Origin: an uncultured Pelagibacteraceae bacterium
Lineage (GTDB): Bacteria; Pseudomonadota; Alphaproteobacteria; Pelagibacterales; Pelagibacteraceae
NCBI GenBank assembly: GCA_902576335.1
Contig: CACGVC010000001.1
Coordinates: forward strand, 86,495-150,494
DNA: 64,000 bases
Reading direction: 5' to 3'
Below, piece after piece: positions 33,747-43,600 of this stretch. A model generated the notes under the pieces. That model was given only the letters and a program-made list of their open reading frames with translations. It searched no databases and was not told where the DNA came from. A program made the translations under genes and the position numbers. Each line of letters starts with the position of its first letter. Positions within the stretch are counted from its first letter, which is position 1.

Positions 33747-35201
33747 TTATAATTTTTGGTCGTATTCACCAATTTTACCAGTTTTTTGTAATAATTGATC
33801 AATAAATTCAAATATTTTTTTCTTTCTTTCATCAGAAGTTGGGCTCTCAGTAACAACCACTAGCGAAGGTTTATTTGATGAAGCTCTAATTAAGCCCCAG
33901 GATCCATCATTAAATGAAAATCTTACTCCATTTACAGTAATAATTTCTGTTATTTCTTGTTGGTCAATTTTAGTTTTATTATTTTTTATATTTTCGATTT
34001 CCTTTACAAGTTGATTTACTACCTCATACTTTTCATTATCTTTGCAAAACGGAGCCATTGTAGGTGATTGAAATGTTTTTGGTAACTCATCCATTATTTC
34101 ACTAATTTTTCTATTATCGTTATCAAGTAAGTGACACACTTGGATGGCTGAATTGATACCATCATCATATCCATACCCTAGAGGTTGATTAAAAAAGAAA
34201 TGCCCACTTTTCTCAAAACCGGCTAGCGCTTTCTCATTATGAACTTTTCTTTTAATATGGGAATGACCTGTCTTCCAATAAATCGTTTGGCATTGATTAT
34301 CTTTTAATATTTTGTCGTTAGAATATAAGCCTGTTGATTTGACATCTACAATGAATTTAGAATTTTTATGAGTGTTAGAAAGATTTCTTGCAATTAAAAG
34401 ACCAATTTTATCTGAAAATATTTCATTTCCTTTATCATCTATCACTCCTAATCTATCACCATCCCCATCAAAACCAAAACCAATATCGGCATTATTTTCT
34501 TTTACAAATTTTGATATTTCGTGAAGCATTTCTAGATCTTCTGGATTTGGATTATATTTTGGAAATGTCCAATCTAATTTACAGTCTAATTCAATTACAT
34601 CACAACCTATTCCCCTTAAAATATCAGGTGCAAAAATACCTGCAGTACCGTTTCCACATGCAACAACAGCCTTTATTTTTTTTTTAATTTTATTTTTTTT
34701 TATTAAATCGTTTTTATATATTTGTTGAAAATTGCATATTTGCTTTTCACTTCCACTACCTGTCGAAAAGCTTTGATTCAACGTAATTTCTTTTAATTCT
34801 TTCATCTCATCTGGTGCGTGAGTTAATCCCTTTTTGATACCCATTTTTACACCAGTCCAACCATTTTCGTTATGGCTGGCAGTTATCATTGCAACTGCAT
34901 CTGAGTTTAAATTAAATTGAGCAAAATAGACCATTGGAGATAATGATAATCCTACATCTTCGACATTACACCCTGTTGAAATAAGGCCCTTCTTAAATGC
35001 TTTCTTAATATCTTCACTGTAAGATCTATAATCATGACCCACTATTACTCTCGGATTATTTTTTTTTGTGTGTTCAATAATTTGTGACCCGAATCCTTTC
35101 CCTAGATTCGTCATTCCATCCAAATTTATGTCTTTCTCATACAACCATCTGGCATCATATTCTCTAAATCCATAAGGACTTATTTTTAAATTTTCAGACA
35201 T
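33747..35201 (-). CDS. Phosphomannomutase/phosphoglucomutase
   Basis: A 484-residue alpha-D-phosphohexomutase that interconverts 1- and 6-phosphates of mannose or glucose for nucleotide-sugar synthesis. The four signatures are in order: FREYDARW at the start, phosphoserine loop ITASHNENGWTGVKMG (about 108-123), metal loop GFGFDGDGDRLGV (about 238-250) and a sugar-binding GFEKSGH (about 320). The C-terminal phosphate-binding RASSNKPSLVV is present. It could be ManB/AlgC-like; the sugar preference cannot be read. It may supply the glycosyltransferases elsewhere in the window. Confidence 0.9.
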   Translation of the reverse strand: MSENLKISPYGFREYDARWLYEKDINLDGMTNLGKGFGSQIIEHTKKNNPRVIVGHDYRSYSEDIKKAFKKGLISTGCNVEDVGLSLSPMVYFAQFNLNSDAVAMITASHNENGWTGVKMGIKKGLTHAPDEMKELKEITLNQSFSTGSGSEKQICNFQQIYKNDLIKKNKIKKKIKAVVACGNGTAGIFAPDILRGIGCDVIELDCKLDWTFPKYNPNPEDLEMLHEISKFVKENNADIGFGFDGDGDRLGVIDDKGNEIFSDKIGLLIARNLSNTHKNSKFIVDVKSTGLYSNDKILKDNQCQTIYWKTGHSHIKRKVHNEKALAGFEKSGHFFFNQPLGYGYDDGINSAIQVCHLLDNDNRKISEIMDELPKTFQSPTMAPFCKDNEKYEVVNQLVKEIENIKNNKTKIDQQEITEIITVNGVRFSFNDGSWGLIRASSNKPSLVVVTESPTSDERKKKIFEFIDQLLQKTGKIGEYDQKL

Positions 35202-35280
35202 AATTGTTAATTACTTACATTTTTTTGGATTTTTTTATTGATATTTTTTTTACCACGTTCTATAAATGTTCTATTGATTT

Positions 35281-35327
35281 GTTGTTTATATAGTATATTA
35301 ACACCAAGCGCACACAACATATAGTTG
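35281..35327 (+). promoter_or_regulatory. Tandem NrdR-like boxes upstream of nrdAB
   Basis: Box 1, GTTGTTTATATAGTAT (35281-35296), and box 2, ACACAACATATAGTTG (35312-35327), match the NrdR consensus (ACACWATATATWGTGT) at about 10 and 13 of 16 positions. Their start-to-start distance is 31 bp, the three-helical-turn spacing expected for NrdR sites. Box 2 overlaps the predicted -35. Repression of nrdAB by NrdR-ATP/dATP is inferred. Confidence 0.72.
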
Positions 35328-35352
35328 TTTTCGTTAAAATAACAAATATAAT
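35325..35352 (+). promoter_or_regulatory. Probable nrdA promoter
   Basis: TTGTTT (35325-35330), 16-bp spacer and a perfect TATAAT (35347-35352). The start of transcription would be about 35359, leaving a leader of only a few bases before the ATG at 35363. Confidence 0.65.
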
Positions 35353-35362
35353 ACTTTAATTT

Positions 35363-37303
35363 ATGAATAAAATAGTATCGCTAGCAATTAAGAAAGCTGT
35401 CTCTGAATATAACCCCAAGGTTGAAAAAGTTGAAAGTGATAACAGGCCTGATTTATTCTCGCTTAACTATGAAACTGAGCTTTTTCAAAATGATAGAGGC
35501 ATCATAATCAAAATTGACAGATCCAGAGATGTAAATCTTACTGATTTTGGAAAAGCAACTTTAAAAGATAGATATCTTGGCCATAACGAGTCTTTTCAAG
35601 ATTTGTTTGCGAGAGTTGCTAGCACTTATGCTGATGATAATTTGCATGCTCAAAGAATTTACAACTACATAAGTAAATTATGGTTTATGCCAGCAACACC
35701 TGTTTTATCGAATGGCGGTACAAAAAGAGGTTTGCCTATTTCATGTTTTCTTAATGAGGCTTCTGATAGTCTTGGAGGTATACTTGACCTTTGGAGCGAA
35801 AATGTTTGGTTAGCTGCAAAAGGTGGTGGTATTGGTAGTTACTGGGGAAATTTAAGATCTATCGGAGAAAAAATTGGTAAAGTAGGAAAAACTTCCGGAA
35901 TTATTCCTTTCATAAAAGTTATGGACTCTTTAACTATGGCAATAAGTCAAGGTTCATTAAGAAGAGGGTCCGCAGCCTGCTATCTCCCGATTGATCATCC
36001 TGAGATTGAGGAATTTATGGAAATGAGAAGACCAACTGGTGGTGATCCAAATAGAAAAGCTCTTAATTTACATCATGGTGTTTTGGTTACAGATGCATTT
36101 ATGAGAGCAGTTGAAAATGATGAAGAATGGGCATTGAAAAGTCCAGCCGATGGATCCATTCAACAAACAATTTCTGCAAGAAATTTATGGATAAGATTAT
36201 TAACAGCTCGGATTGAAACTGGAGAACCTTATATTATCTACATTGATACTGTTAATAGACAAATTCCACAACATCATAAGCTTGCAAACTTAACAGTTAA
36301 AACATCCAACCTTTGCAGCGAAATAACTTTACCAACAGGTATAGACAAAGATGGAAGAGACAGAACAGCTGTTTGTTGTTTGTCTTCTTTAAATTTAGAA
36401 AAATATGATGAGTGGAAAGACGATCCAAACATGATTGCAGATGTAATGAGATTTTTAGATAATGTTTTATCTGATTTTATTAATAAAGCTCCAGATCAAT
36501 TCAAAGATGCTAAATATTCTGCAGAAAGAGAAAGAAGTGTTGGTCTTGGTGTAATGGGTTTTCACTCTTTCTTACAGAAGAAAAGAATTCCACTTGAATC
36601 AGTAATGGCAAAATCTTGGAATAAAAAAATATTCAAACAAATTGATGAACAAGTCAATCAAGCCTCAAAAGATTTGGCGGAGGAAAGAGGTGCTTGTCCA
36701 GATGCAGCTGAGTATGGTTACATGGAAAGATTTTCAAATAAAACTGCGATAGCTCCAACTGCATCAATTTCAATTATTTGTGGAGGTGCCTCACCTGGGG
36801 TTGAACCAATTGCAGCCAATAGTTATACGCATAAAACTTTGTCGGGTTCTTTTAATGTAAGAAATAGATATCTTGAAGAAATACTTGAAAGTCACGGTAA
36901 AAATGATGATGAAACTTGGTCGACAATTACTACAAATCAAGGTTCAGTTTCTCACCTAGACTTTTTAACTGATCTTGAAAAAGATGTTTTCAAAACTGCA
37001 TTTGAGTTAAATCAAAAATGGATTATTGAATTAAGTGGAGATCGAACTCCATATATTTCTCAAGCACAATCAGTTAATTTATTTTTGCCAGCAGATGTTC
37101 ATAAAAAAGAATTACATAGAATTCATTTTGATGCATGGAAAAAAGGTCTTAAAAGCCTTTATTATTGCAGATCGAAATCAATTCAAAGAGCTGAAAATAT
37201 CAATAATGCTAACTCAACTGATATTACAGCCAATGTATATAAATCAATAAAACAACAATCTAACGATCAACCAGAATACGAGGAGTGTTTATCATGTCAG
37301 TAG
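35363..37303 (+). CDS. nrdA: Ribonucleotide reductase class I, alpha subunit
   Basis: Reduces ribonucleotides to deoxyribonucleotides. At 646 residues it is shorter than E. coli NrdA (761) and lacks the N-terminal ATP-cone, so dATP feedback through that domain is absent. Active-site residues are visible: GLPISCFLNEASDSLGG (first redox Cys), KTSNLCSEITLP (thiyl Cys with Asn and Glu), and AVCCLSSLN (second redox Cys). The C-terminal ECLSCQ is the shuttle Cys pair that receives electrons from thioredoxin or glutaredoxin. It overlaps nrdB by 10 bp and lies behind the NrdR boxes. Confidence 0.95.
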   Translation: MNKIVSLAIKKAVSEYNPKVEKVESDNRPDLFSLNYETELFQNDRGIIIKIDRSRDVNLTDFGKATLKDRYLGHNESFQDLFARVASTYADDNLHAQRIYNYISKLWFMPATPVLSNGGTKRGLPISCFLNEASDSLGGILDLWSENVWLAAKGGGIGSYWGNLRSIGEKIGKVGKTSGIIPFIKVMDSLTMAISQGSLRRGSAACYLPIDHPEIEEFMEMRRPTGGDPNRKALNLHHGVLVTDAFMRAVENDEEWALKSPADGSIQQTISARNLWIRLLTARIETGEPYIIYIDTVNRQIPQHHKLANLTVKTSNLCSEITLPTGIDKDGRDRTAVCCLSSLNLEKYDEWKDDPNMIADVMRFLDNVLSDFINKAPDQFKDAKYSAERERSVGLGVMGFHSFLQKKRIPLESVMAKSWNKKIFKQIDEQVNQASKDLAEERGACPDAAEYGYMERFSNKTAIAPTASISIICGGASPGVEPIAANSYTHKTLSGSFNVRNRYLEEILESHGKNDDETWSTITTNQGSVSHLDFLTDLEKDVFKTAFELNQKWIIELSGDRTPYISQAQSVNLFLPADVHKKELHRIHFDAWKKGLKSLYYCRSKSIQRAENINNANSTDITANVYKSIKQQSNDQPEYEECLSCQ

Positions 37304-38310
37304 CAGAAAAAACTAAGACGGAAAAAAAAGAAATTTTACAACCAAAAAAGATGGGTTTATTAGTAGAAAATCCCGTATACAAACCATTTAGATATCCATG
37401 GTGTTATGATGCATGGTTAACTCAGCAAAGAATTCACTGGTTACCAGAAGAGGTGCCACTAGGTGACGATGTACGAGATTGGCAAAAAAATTTATCACAA
37501 CCTGAAAAAAATTTGGTCACTCAAATATTTAGATTTTTCACTCAAGCAGATGTTGAGGTTAACAACTGTTATTTAAGACACTACACAACAGTATTTAAAC
37601 CAACAGAAGTATTAATGATGATGACAGCTTTTGCAGCGATGGAAACAGTTCACGTAGCTGCGTACTCACACTTATTAGATACAATCGGAATGCCTGAGTC
37701 AGAATATTCAGCTTTTATGAAGTACAAGGAGATGAAAGATAAATATGATTACATGCAAGGTTTTAATGTAAATTCGAAAGAAGATATTGCAAAGACTGTT
37801 GCAGTTTTTAGTGCTTTTACAGAAGGTTTACAATTATTTGCTAGTTTCGCAATTCTTTTAAATTTTCCAAGACATAACAAATTAAAAGGAATGGGACAGA
37901 TAGTAACCTGGTCTGTTAGAGATGAAACTCTTCATTGCAACTCGATGATTAGAATTTTTAAAGAGTTTATTAAAGAAAACCCAGAAATTTGGACACCAAA
38001 ATTAAAAAAAGAACTTTATGAAGCTTGCAGAACAATCGTTGAGCATGAAGATGCTTTTATAGATTTAGCTTTTGAAATGGGTCCAATGGAAGGTTTAACT
38101 GCACAAGAAGTTAAGGACTATATTAGATTTATAGGTAATAGAAGATTGGTCCAATTAGGATTAGAGCCAATTTATGATGTAGAAAAAAATCCACTTGGAT
38201 GGCTTGACACAATGCTTAACGCTGTTGAGCACATGAACTTCTTTGAAGGTCGTGCTACAGAGTATTCTAAAGCATCAACTCAAGGGACTTGGGTTGAAGC
38301 TTTTAGTTAA
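37294..38310 (+). CDS. nrdB: Ribonucleotide reductase class I, beta subunit
   Basis: Holds the radical-generating dimetal site. The ORF track begins at a GTG (37285); I use ATG 37294, which has AGGAG 8 nt upstream, inside the nrdA end. Metal ligands can be followed: Asp in FFTQADVEV, Glu and His in AMETVHVAAY, Glu in AFTEGLQLF, and Glu/His in VRDETLHCNS. The Tyr of VHVAAY sits where the radical Tyr lies, so this looks like a tyrosyl-radical type rather than class Ic (Phe). 339 residues. Confidence 0.94.
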   Translation: MSVAEKTKTEKKEILQPKKMGLLVENPVYKPFRYPWCYDAWLTQQRIHWLPEEVPLGDDVRDWQKNLSQPEKNLVTQIFRFFTQADVEVNNCYLRHYTTVFKPTEVLMMMTAFAAMETVHVAAYSHLLDTIGMPESEYSAFMKYKEMKDKYDYMQGFNVNSKEDIAKTVAVFSAFTEGLQLFASFAILLNFPRHNKLKGMGQIVTWSVRDETLHCNSMIRIFKEFIKENPEIWTPKLKKELYEACRTIVEHEDAFIDLAFEMGPMEGLTAQEVKDYIRFIGNRRLVQLGLEPIYDVEKNPLGWLDTMLNAVEHMNFFEGRATEYSKASTQGTWVEAFS

Positions 38311-38361
38311 TTTTTAAATAAATTACTAGATAGATCGCCATAATTTATCTAATATGGCTAG

Positions 38362-38610
38362 ATGATTGTGTCGCCTTGCATAAGTATTTGCAAAACAGAT
38401 CCTGTAACAGGTTTTTGTTATGGGTGTGGAAGGACCAATAAAGAAAAAAAAAATTGGAAACTCAGTGAAACCACTGATGAATGGAAGAAAAAAAATCTTA
38501 TAGAAATTAAAAGTAGACTTAATGGTTGGCAATTAAATAGCTTTGAGGATTCATATAAAAATAAAGTTGAAAACGGTATTTCTCTTTTTAAAAAAGAAAT
38601 ACTTAAATAA
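38362..38610 (+). CDS. DUF1289 small Cys-rich protein
   Basis: An 82-residue protein opening with SPCISICKTDPVTGFCYGCGRTNKEKKNW, the DUF1289 pattern of four Cys that probably bind a metal or Fe-S cluster. The rest is charged and helical. Function is unknown; small DUF1289 proteins are common in proteobacteria. It stands alone between nrdB and a methyltransferase gene. Confidence 0.85.
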   Translation: MIVSPCISICKTDPVTGFCYGCGRTNKEKKNWKLSETTDEWKKKNLIEIKSRLNGWQLNSFEDSYKNKVENGISLFKKEILK

Positions 38611-38637
38611 ATCATTATTAACTTAATTAAATAATTA

Positions 38638-39264
38638 ATGAAATATAAGAAATATTTTAGGAAAACAAGCCTTAAACAAAAAGGCCATGGAGATTTCCTT
38701 TTAGACGAAGTTAGAAAAGAACAACCTAAAATTTTTTTAGAGATAGGAGTTTTTCATGGAGTTACTGCGCGAAATATTTGTGAATTACTTTATCAAACTC
38801 ATAAAAATGATTTTAAATATATAGGGCTGGATTTATTTGCAGAAAATGAAGAAAATAAAAATGAGGTTATACCTAATAATACATTTAACAACCCTTTAAA
38901 AAAAATTTATTTTAAATATATTAAAAAACAAAATCCATATAGTCTTGAAGCCGTAAAAGATTTATTAAAAAAATTTGAAAATAATGTTCATTTAATTCAA
39001 GGAAATTCAAACAAAGTTTTGGAAAAAATTGACATGAGTAAAATAGATTATGTTTTTTTAGATGGGGGTCATGAATATAATACTGTTAAGAACGATTTGG
39101 ATAACTGCATTGAAGTTATAAAAAAAGGTGGAACTGTTTTATGCGATGACTATAATTTAGGCTCAGCACCAGGTGTTAAAAGAGCAATTGATGAATTTGT
39201 AAAAAAAAATCAATTAAATGTTGAGATACTTTGTGAAAATCGATTTGCTAAAATTCAAAAATAA
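38638..39264 (+). CDS. Class I SAM-dependent methyltransferase (Methyltransf_24-like)
   Basis: A 208-residue Rossmann-fold methyltransferase. The AdoMet motif is PKIFLEIGVFHGVTARNI (near residues 30-47), followed by YIGLDLF as motif II, and IDYVFLDGGHEYNTVKNDL is the DGGH motif typical of this subfamily. Such enzymes often modify sugars or small molecules. No substrate can be assigned. It converges on prpC with a 4-bp gap. Confidence 0.78.
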   Translation: MKYKKYFRKTSLKQKGHGDFLLDEVRKEQPKIFLEIGVFHGVTARNICELLYQTHKNDFKYIGLDLFAENEENKNEVIPNNTFNNPLKKIYFKYIKKQNPYSLEAVKDLLKKFENNVHLIQGNSNKVLEKIDMSKIDYVFLDGGHEYNTVKNDLDNCIEVIKKGGTVLCDDYNLGSAPGVKRAIDEFVKKNQLNVEILCENRFAKIQK

Positions 39265-39268
39265 AAAA

Positions 39269-40393
39269 TTATCTTTGATTTAATTGTAGAACTTTTCTGT
39301 GTTTATTACCTTTATAGCTCGCCAATGGTCTAATTAGTTTATTTGCTGCATGCTGTTCCATTATATGTGCCGACCATCCTGTAATTCTAGAAATTACAAA
39401 TATTGGTGTAAAAAAATCTGTATCAAAACCCATTAAATGATACGTTGGTCCAGTGGGATAATCTACATTAGGGTGTATGTTTTTTTTATCAATCATAACT
39501 CTTTCAACAATGTCGTAAATTTTTTCAAATTTTTTATCTTTTTTGATCTTTGCTACTTTAGCAAAATATTTTCTCATGGTAGGGACTCTCGAGTCACCAG
39601 ATTTATAAACTCTATGACCAAAACCCATTACAACTTCTTTTTTAGCGAGTGCATTGTTTATCCAATTTAATGCATTTTTAGGACTTTTTATTTTATTCAT
39701 CATATGCATGACTTCTTCATTTGCTCCACCATGAAGAGGACCTTTTAAACTTGCTATTGCACCAGTTATAGCTCCGTGAATATCAGACAAACTACTTGTT
39801 ATAGTTCTTGCTGTAAATGTTGAAACATTGAAACTGTGTTCAGCATATAAAATTAAAGACACATCAAATGCTTTAACAATTTCTTTTTGAGGAACTTTTC
39901 CAAAGCACATATAAAAAAAATTTTCAGACATATTTAAATTTTTTTTTGGTTTGATTATACTTTTACCTTTTCTTATTCTATAAAACGCAGCTAAAGCAGT
40001 TGGTGTCTTCGCCAAAATTCTAACTGCTTTTCTCATGTTTGCTTCAGGTGAAGAGTCTGTTGTCTCTTTATCCTCTAAACCCATGATGCTGACCGCAGTT
40101 CTAGCTACATCCATAGGATGAGATTTTTTTGGCATTTTTTTAATAAATGAGTAAAGATCTTTAGAGAGATCTCTATTATTTCTCTCCTCTTTTTCAAATT
40201 TTCTTAATTCTATAGAATTTGGTAAATCTTTATTCAAAATTAAATAGGCGACTTCTTCAAATTTACAATATTCACACAGATCTTGTGCTGCATAACCTCT
40301 ATAGGTAAGAGAATTTATCTCTGGCATTACTTTTGAAACTTCTGTTTCATCAACAACTATTCCGAGTAAGCCTTTTTTTATGTCATCACCCAT
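39269..40393 (-). CDS. prpC: 2-Methylcitrate synthase
   Basis: Condenses propionyl-CoA with oxaloacetate. The 374 residues are a type II short citrate-synthase fold with GAIASLKGPLHGGANEEVM (catalytic His), VMGFGHRVYKSGDSRVPTMRKY (second His) and a conserved Asp in TDFFTP. Sequence alone cannot separate it from citrate synthase, but it is the third gene of a prpD-prpB-prpC operon, sharing one base with the prpB stop, so methylcitrate synthase is the better call. It may also have citrate synthase activity. Confidence 0.9.
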   Translation of the reverse strand: MGDDIKKGLLGIVVDETEVSKVMPEINSLTYRGYAAQDLCEYCKFEEVAYLILNKDLPNSIELRKFEKEERNNRDLSKDLYSFIKKMPKKSHPMDVARTAVSIMGLEDKETTDSSPEANMRKAVRILAKTPTALAAFYRIRKGKSIIKPKKNLNMSENFFYMCFGKVPQKEIVKAFDVSLILYAEHSFNVSTFTARTITSSLSDIHGAITGAIASLKGPLHGGANEEVMHMMNKIKSPKNALNWINNALAKKEVVMGFGHRVYKSGDSRVPTMRKYFAKVAKIKKDKKFEKIYDIVERVMIDKKNIHPNVDYPTGPTYHLMGFDTDFFTPIFVISRITGWSAHIMEQHAANKLIRPLASYKGNKHRKVLQLNQR

Positions 40394-41289
40394 TATTCAT
40401 GTCCATCGGTATTAAAATTATAAATAGTCTCGTCTAAACTATTATATTTTTCATAATCCACAAGCTCATATAACCTTTTTCTTGTTTGCATCTTATCTAT
40501 AATATTGTTTTGGTGTCCATTTGCATAAATGTCTCTCAATCCATCTTCAACGTTTTTCATTGCTAATCTTTGAGTGGTGACTGGATAAATAACTATATTA
40601 TAACCAAATTGTTCCAATTCTTTATAATTGAACAATTTAGTTTTTCCAAATTCTGTCATATTCGCTAGCAAATAACATGAAAGCTCTTTTCTTACTTTTT
40701 CAAAATCTTTTTCATCATGTAAAGCTTCTGGAAAAACAATTTCAGCTCCAGCATCGATATAAGCTTTGCATCTATCAATCATCTTATCTATTCCTTCTAC
40801 ACTTTTTGCATCTGACCTAGCTATAATTTTTAAATTCTTGTCTTTTCTAGCTGAAACACATTCTTTGATTTTTTTAACCATAGCATCAGTAGAAATTAGC
40901 TCTTTATTATCTAGATGACCGCATCTTTTCCTTTCAATCTGATCTTCTATATGTACAGCTGAAATTCCAAATTCCTCAAAAGTTTGAATTGTTTCTTTAC
41001 AAGATTTAAAACCTGTATCTATATCAACAATAGTTGGAAGATTTGTAACTCTAGATATTAAATATGATCTTGTACTTACATCTTGCAATGTTGTTAATCC
41101 AATATCAGGAAAACCAAGATCATTGGCCATAACACCACCTGAAACATAAACTGCATCATACCCAATCTCCTCGATAAGTTTTGCTGTCAAAGGATTATAA
41201 GCACCAGGAACCCTTAAAATTCTATTTGATTTTAATTTCTTATCGAAATCCTCTCTTTTTTGATTTGGTTTTTTCTCAACAAAATGCAT
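40393..41289 (-). CDS. prpB: 2-Methylisocitrate lyase
   Basis: Splits 2-methylisocitrate to pyruvate and succinate. A 298-residue isocitrate-lyase/PEP-mutase barrel with RVPGAYNPLTAKLIEEIGYDAVYVSGG, DIDTGF, and the active-site loop ERKRCGHLDNKEL, whose KRCGH Cys is the catalytic acid. Short length and loop distinguish it from isocitrate lyase. It is joined to prpD upstream and prpC downstream by one-base TAATG junctions. Confidence 0.94.
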   Translation of the reverse strand: MHFVEKKPNQKREDFDKKLKSNRILRVPGAYNPLTAKLIEEIGYDAVYVSGGVMANDLGFPDIGLTTLQDVSTRSYLISRVTNLPTIVDIDTGFKSCKETIQTFEEFGISAVHIEDQIERKRCGHLDNKELISTDAMVKKIKECVSARKDKNLKIIARSDAKSVEGIDKMIDRCKAYIDAGAEIVFPEALHDEKDFEKVRKELSCYLLANMTEFGKTKLFNYKELEQFGYNIVIYPVTTQRLAMKNVEDGLRDIYANGHQNNIIDKMQTRKRLYELVDYEKYNSLDETIYNFNTDGHE

Positions 41290-42791
41290 TAAAAAATTCC
41301 TTTTTTTAAGTTTCTTTTAAGCTTATTTTTTTTCACTTCTATGTTCAATTTATCTAATTGACCTGATTTTAATCTTTTTAAATTCTGTACTACTTTTAAA
41401 AATCTATCACTTTCTTTTTTAGTCAATAAATTTTCGGTTAAAGTTAAAAATTTATTTATATAATTCTTTCTCTTAAAGGGTCGTGATCCATAAGGATGGG
41501 CATCAGCTATATCTTGTTGTTCTGAAATTTTTTTACCATTTTTCAGAGTAATTACTACCCTTGCACCAAAAGCTTTCTTTCTGGGATCTGGATTATGGTA
41601 CTTTTTAGTCCATTTTTTATCTTCATGGGTCTTTATAGATTTCCAAATTTTTATCGTGCTTTTTTTCTTAGCCCTGGATTTAGTGTAAGATTTTATGTGG
41701 TGCCAGTTTCCATCTTCTAAAGCAACAGCAAAAATATACATTATTGAGTGATCTAAAGTTTCTCTACTTGCATTGGGGTCCATTTTTTGAGGATCATTTG
41801 CACCGGTCCCAATTACATAATGAGTATGATGACTTGTATAAATATCGATTTTTCTTATTTGATTTAAATTTTGCACTTTCTTTTTTAACTTTTTTGCTAA
41901 ATCAATTAATGCTTGTGACTGATATTCAGCTGAATATTCTTTTGTGTAAGTTTCAAGTATTGCTTTTTTAGCCTCACCTTTTTTTGGAAGTGGAACTTTA
42001 TATAATGCTTTTTTGCCATCTAGGATTCTGGCGATTACACTATCTTCGCCTTCATATATTGGACTTGGAGCACCTTCTCCTCGCATAACTCTATCAACAG
42101 CTTCTATTGCCAGTTTACCAGCATGAGCTGGTGCGTACGCTTTCCAACTGGATATCTCACCTTTTCTAGATTGCCTTGTAGAAATAGTTGTATGTAAAGC
42201 TTGTTGAACAGCCTGATAAATTGTTTCAGTATTTAACTTGAGCATCGATCCTATTCCTGCAGCAACACTAGGTCCCAAATGTGCAATATGATCAACTTTG
42301 TGTTTATGTAAACATATTCCCTTAACTAAATTAACTTGTACCTCATAAGCTGTAATAATCCCTCTTAGAAGATCTAATCCATTTTTTTTATTTTGTTGAG
42401 CTACACTTATCAATGGAGGAATATTATCTCCAGGATGACTGTAATCAGCTGCTAAAAAAGTGTCGTGGAAATCAAGTTCTCTAACAGCTGTTCCATTAGA
42501 CCACGCAGCCCACTCACAATCAAATTTTAATTTTTTGTTAACACCAAAGAGCGTGGCACCATTTTTTCTTGAGTGTTTAAGAGCCATTTCTCTAGATGAA
42601 ATAACAGGTTTTCTGTTTAGTGATGCGATTGCAACAGATGCATTATCAATAATTCTGTTAATCACCATTTCTATTGCATCTTTATTCAATTTTGCATTAT
42701 CACTAGCTATTTCAGCAATTTTCCAAGCAAGTTGTTTTTTTTTAGGTAAATAAATTTTAGACGGATAAACTTTTACTTTATGTATTATCAA
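41289..42791 (-). CDS. prpD: 2-Methylcitrate dehydratase
   Basis: Dehydrates 2-methylcitrate to 2-methylaconitate (MmgE/PrpD fold). The 500 residues include [30 protein letters not shown] and [16 protein letters not shown], which hold the active-site region, and GATLFG before them. It starts with TTG, supported by an AGGAG Shine-Dalgarno 5 nt upstream. The C-terminus is unusually Lys-rich. First gene of the prpDBC operon, which disposes of propionyl-CoA. No prpR regulator or prpE/acs gene is adjacent, and an aconitase-type hydratase must come from elsewhere. Confidence 0.93.
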   Translation of the reverse strand: MIIHKVKVYPSKIYLPKKKQLAWKIAEIASDNAKLNKDAIEMVINRIIDNASVAIASLNRKPVISSREMALKHSRKNGATLFGVNKKLKFDCEWAAWSNGTAVRELDFHDTFLAADYSHPGDNIPPLISVAQQNKKNGLDLLRGIITAYEVQVNLVKGICLHKHKVDHIAHLGPSVAAGIGSMLKLNTETIYQAVQQALHTTISTRQSRKGEISSWKAYAPAHAGKLAIEAVDRVMRGEGAPSPIYEGEDSVIARILDGKKALYKVPLPKKGEAKKAILETYTKEYSAEYQSQALIDLAKKLKKKVQNLNQIRKIDIYTSHHTHYVIGTGANDPQKMDPNASRETLDHSIMYIFAVALEDGNWHHIKSYTKSRAKKKSTIKIWKSIKTHEDKKWTKKYHNPDPRKKAFGARVVITLKNGKKISEQQDIADAHPYGSRPFKRKNYINKFLTLTENLLTKKESDRFLKVVQNLKRLKSGQLDKLNIEVKKNKLKRNLKKGIF

Positions 42792-42845
42792 AATAACTCC
42801 TAAATATTGGAATCGTTTTTAATAGTTAAAAAAAAATAATCAATA

Positions 42846-43529
42846 TTAAAGATATTTTGCTACTATTTTTTCTATACCTACAAAGTCTTTTATTAGGTGA
42901 TTGTGGTAAATTTCAGTTGTATTTTTTTCAGTATATCCGTCTTCGAGCAAGATGATTGGTATGTCTGCACTTTTGGCAGCATTAGCATCTGTCTCGCTAT
43001 CTCCTATCATTAATGATTTTTTTAAATTTCCATTCAGTATTTCAATTACTGAAGTTAAATGTCGAGGATCAGGTTTACAATAATCAAAAGTATTATGCCC
43101 AGCAACATATTCAAAAAAATCATAAATCCCAATTTTTTTTAAAAGATCAATGGCTAAATGCTCTTGTTTATTTGTACAAACTGCCATGGATATATCGTTA
43201 TCTTTTGACCATTTTAAAAAATCTTTAACACCATTTATTAATGTGCTCTCATTAACAATATTTTTTCCATAGAAATCAATGAAATCTTTTACCATCTCTT
43301 TTTTTATTTTTTCATCTTGGACTTTTCCGAATTCTTTTTTAGCTTGCCCCCAAATTGATCGTCCAAGCATCGCGCCAGCACCTTGTCCAACAAGATTTCT
43401 AATTTCCTCAGTCGATTTGGTTGGGTATCCAAATTTATTCATAACATGATTGTGTGCTCGCATTAAATCTGGCGCTGTATCAACTAAAGTGCCATCCAAA
43501 TCAAATAGAATTGTAAATTTTTCTTTCAT
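42846..43529 (-). CDS. gph: HAD-family phosphatase, phosphoglycolate phosphatase-like
   Basis: A 227-residue haloacid-dehalogenase hydrolase. Motif I is ILFDLDGTLVDTAPDL (nucleophile Asp), motif II lies in AVCTNK, the Lys in HNTFDYCKPDPRHL, and motif IV is MIGDSETDANAA. The alpha-helical cap and overall sequence fit phosphoglycolate phosphatase, which removes 2-phosphoglycolate, but other small phosphates are possible. It is upstream of nothing on its strand except the prp operon 54 bp away. Confidence 0.82.
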   Translation of the reverse strand: MKEKFTILFDLDGTLVDTAPDLMRAHNHVMNKFGYPTKSTEEIRNLVGQGAGAMLGRSIWGQAKKEFGKVQDEKIKKEMVKDFIDFYGKNIVNESTLINGVKDFLKWSKDNDISMAVCTNKQEHLAIDLLKKIGIYDFFEYVAGHNTFDYCKPDPRHLTSVIEILNGNLKKSLMIGDSETDANAAKSADIPIILLEDGYTEKNTTEIYHNHLIKDFVGIEKIVAKYL

Positions 43530-43600
43530 AATTAAAAGTATTTTTAAGAAACATTTTGTGAATTAAGAAACATATATACATATTATAAAGATTTTCATAG

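Noticed and set aside
33671-33856. 61-aa minus-strand ORF between DUF2061 and phosphomannomutase
   Set aside because: Overlaps the phosphomannomutase 3' end in another frame and is Lys/Leu/Tyr low complexity; a frame shadow.
34388-34687. 99-aa plus-strand ORF rich in His, Leu and Tyr
   Set aside because: Lies wholly inside the phosphomannomutase gene in antisense, has low-complexity composition from reverse-read AT-rich codons, and no start context.
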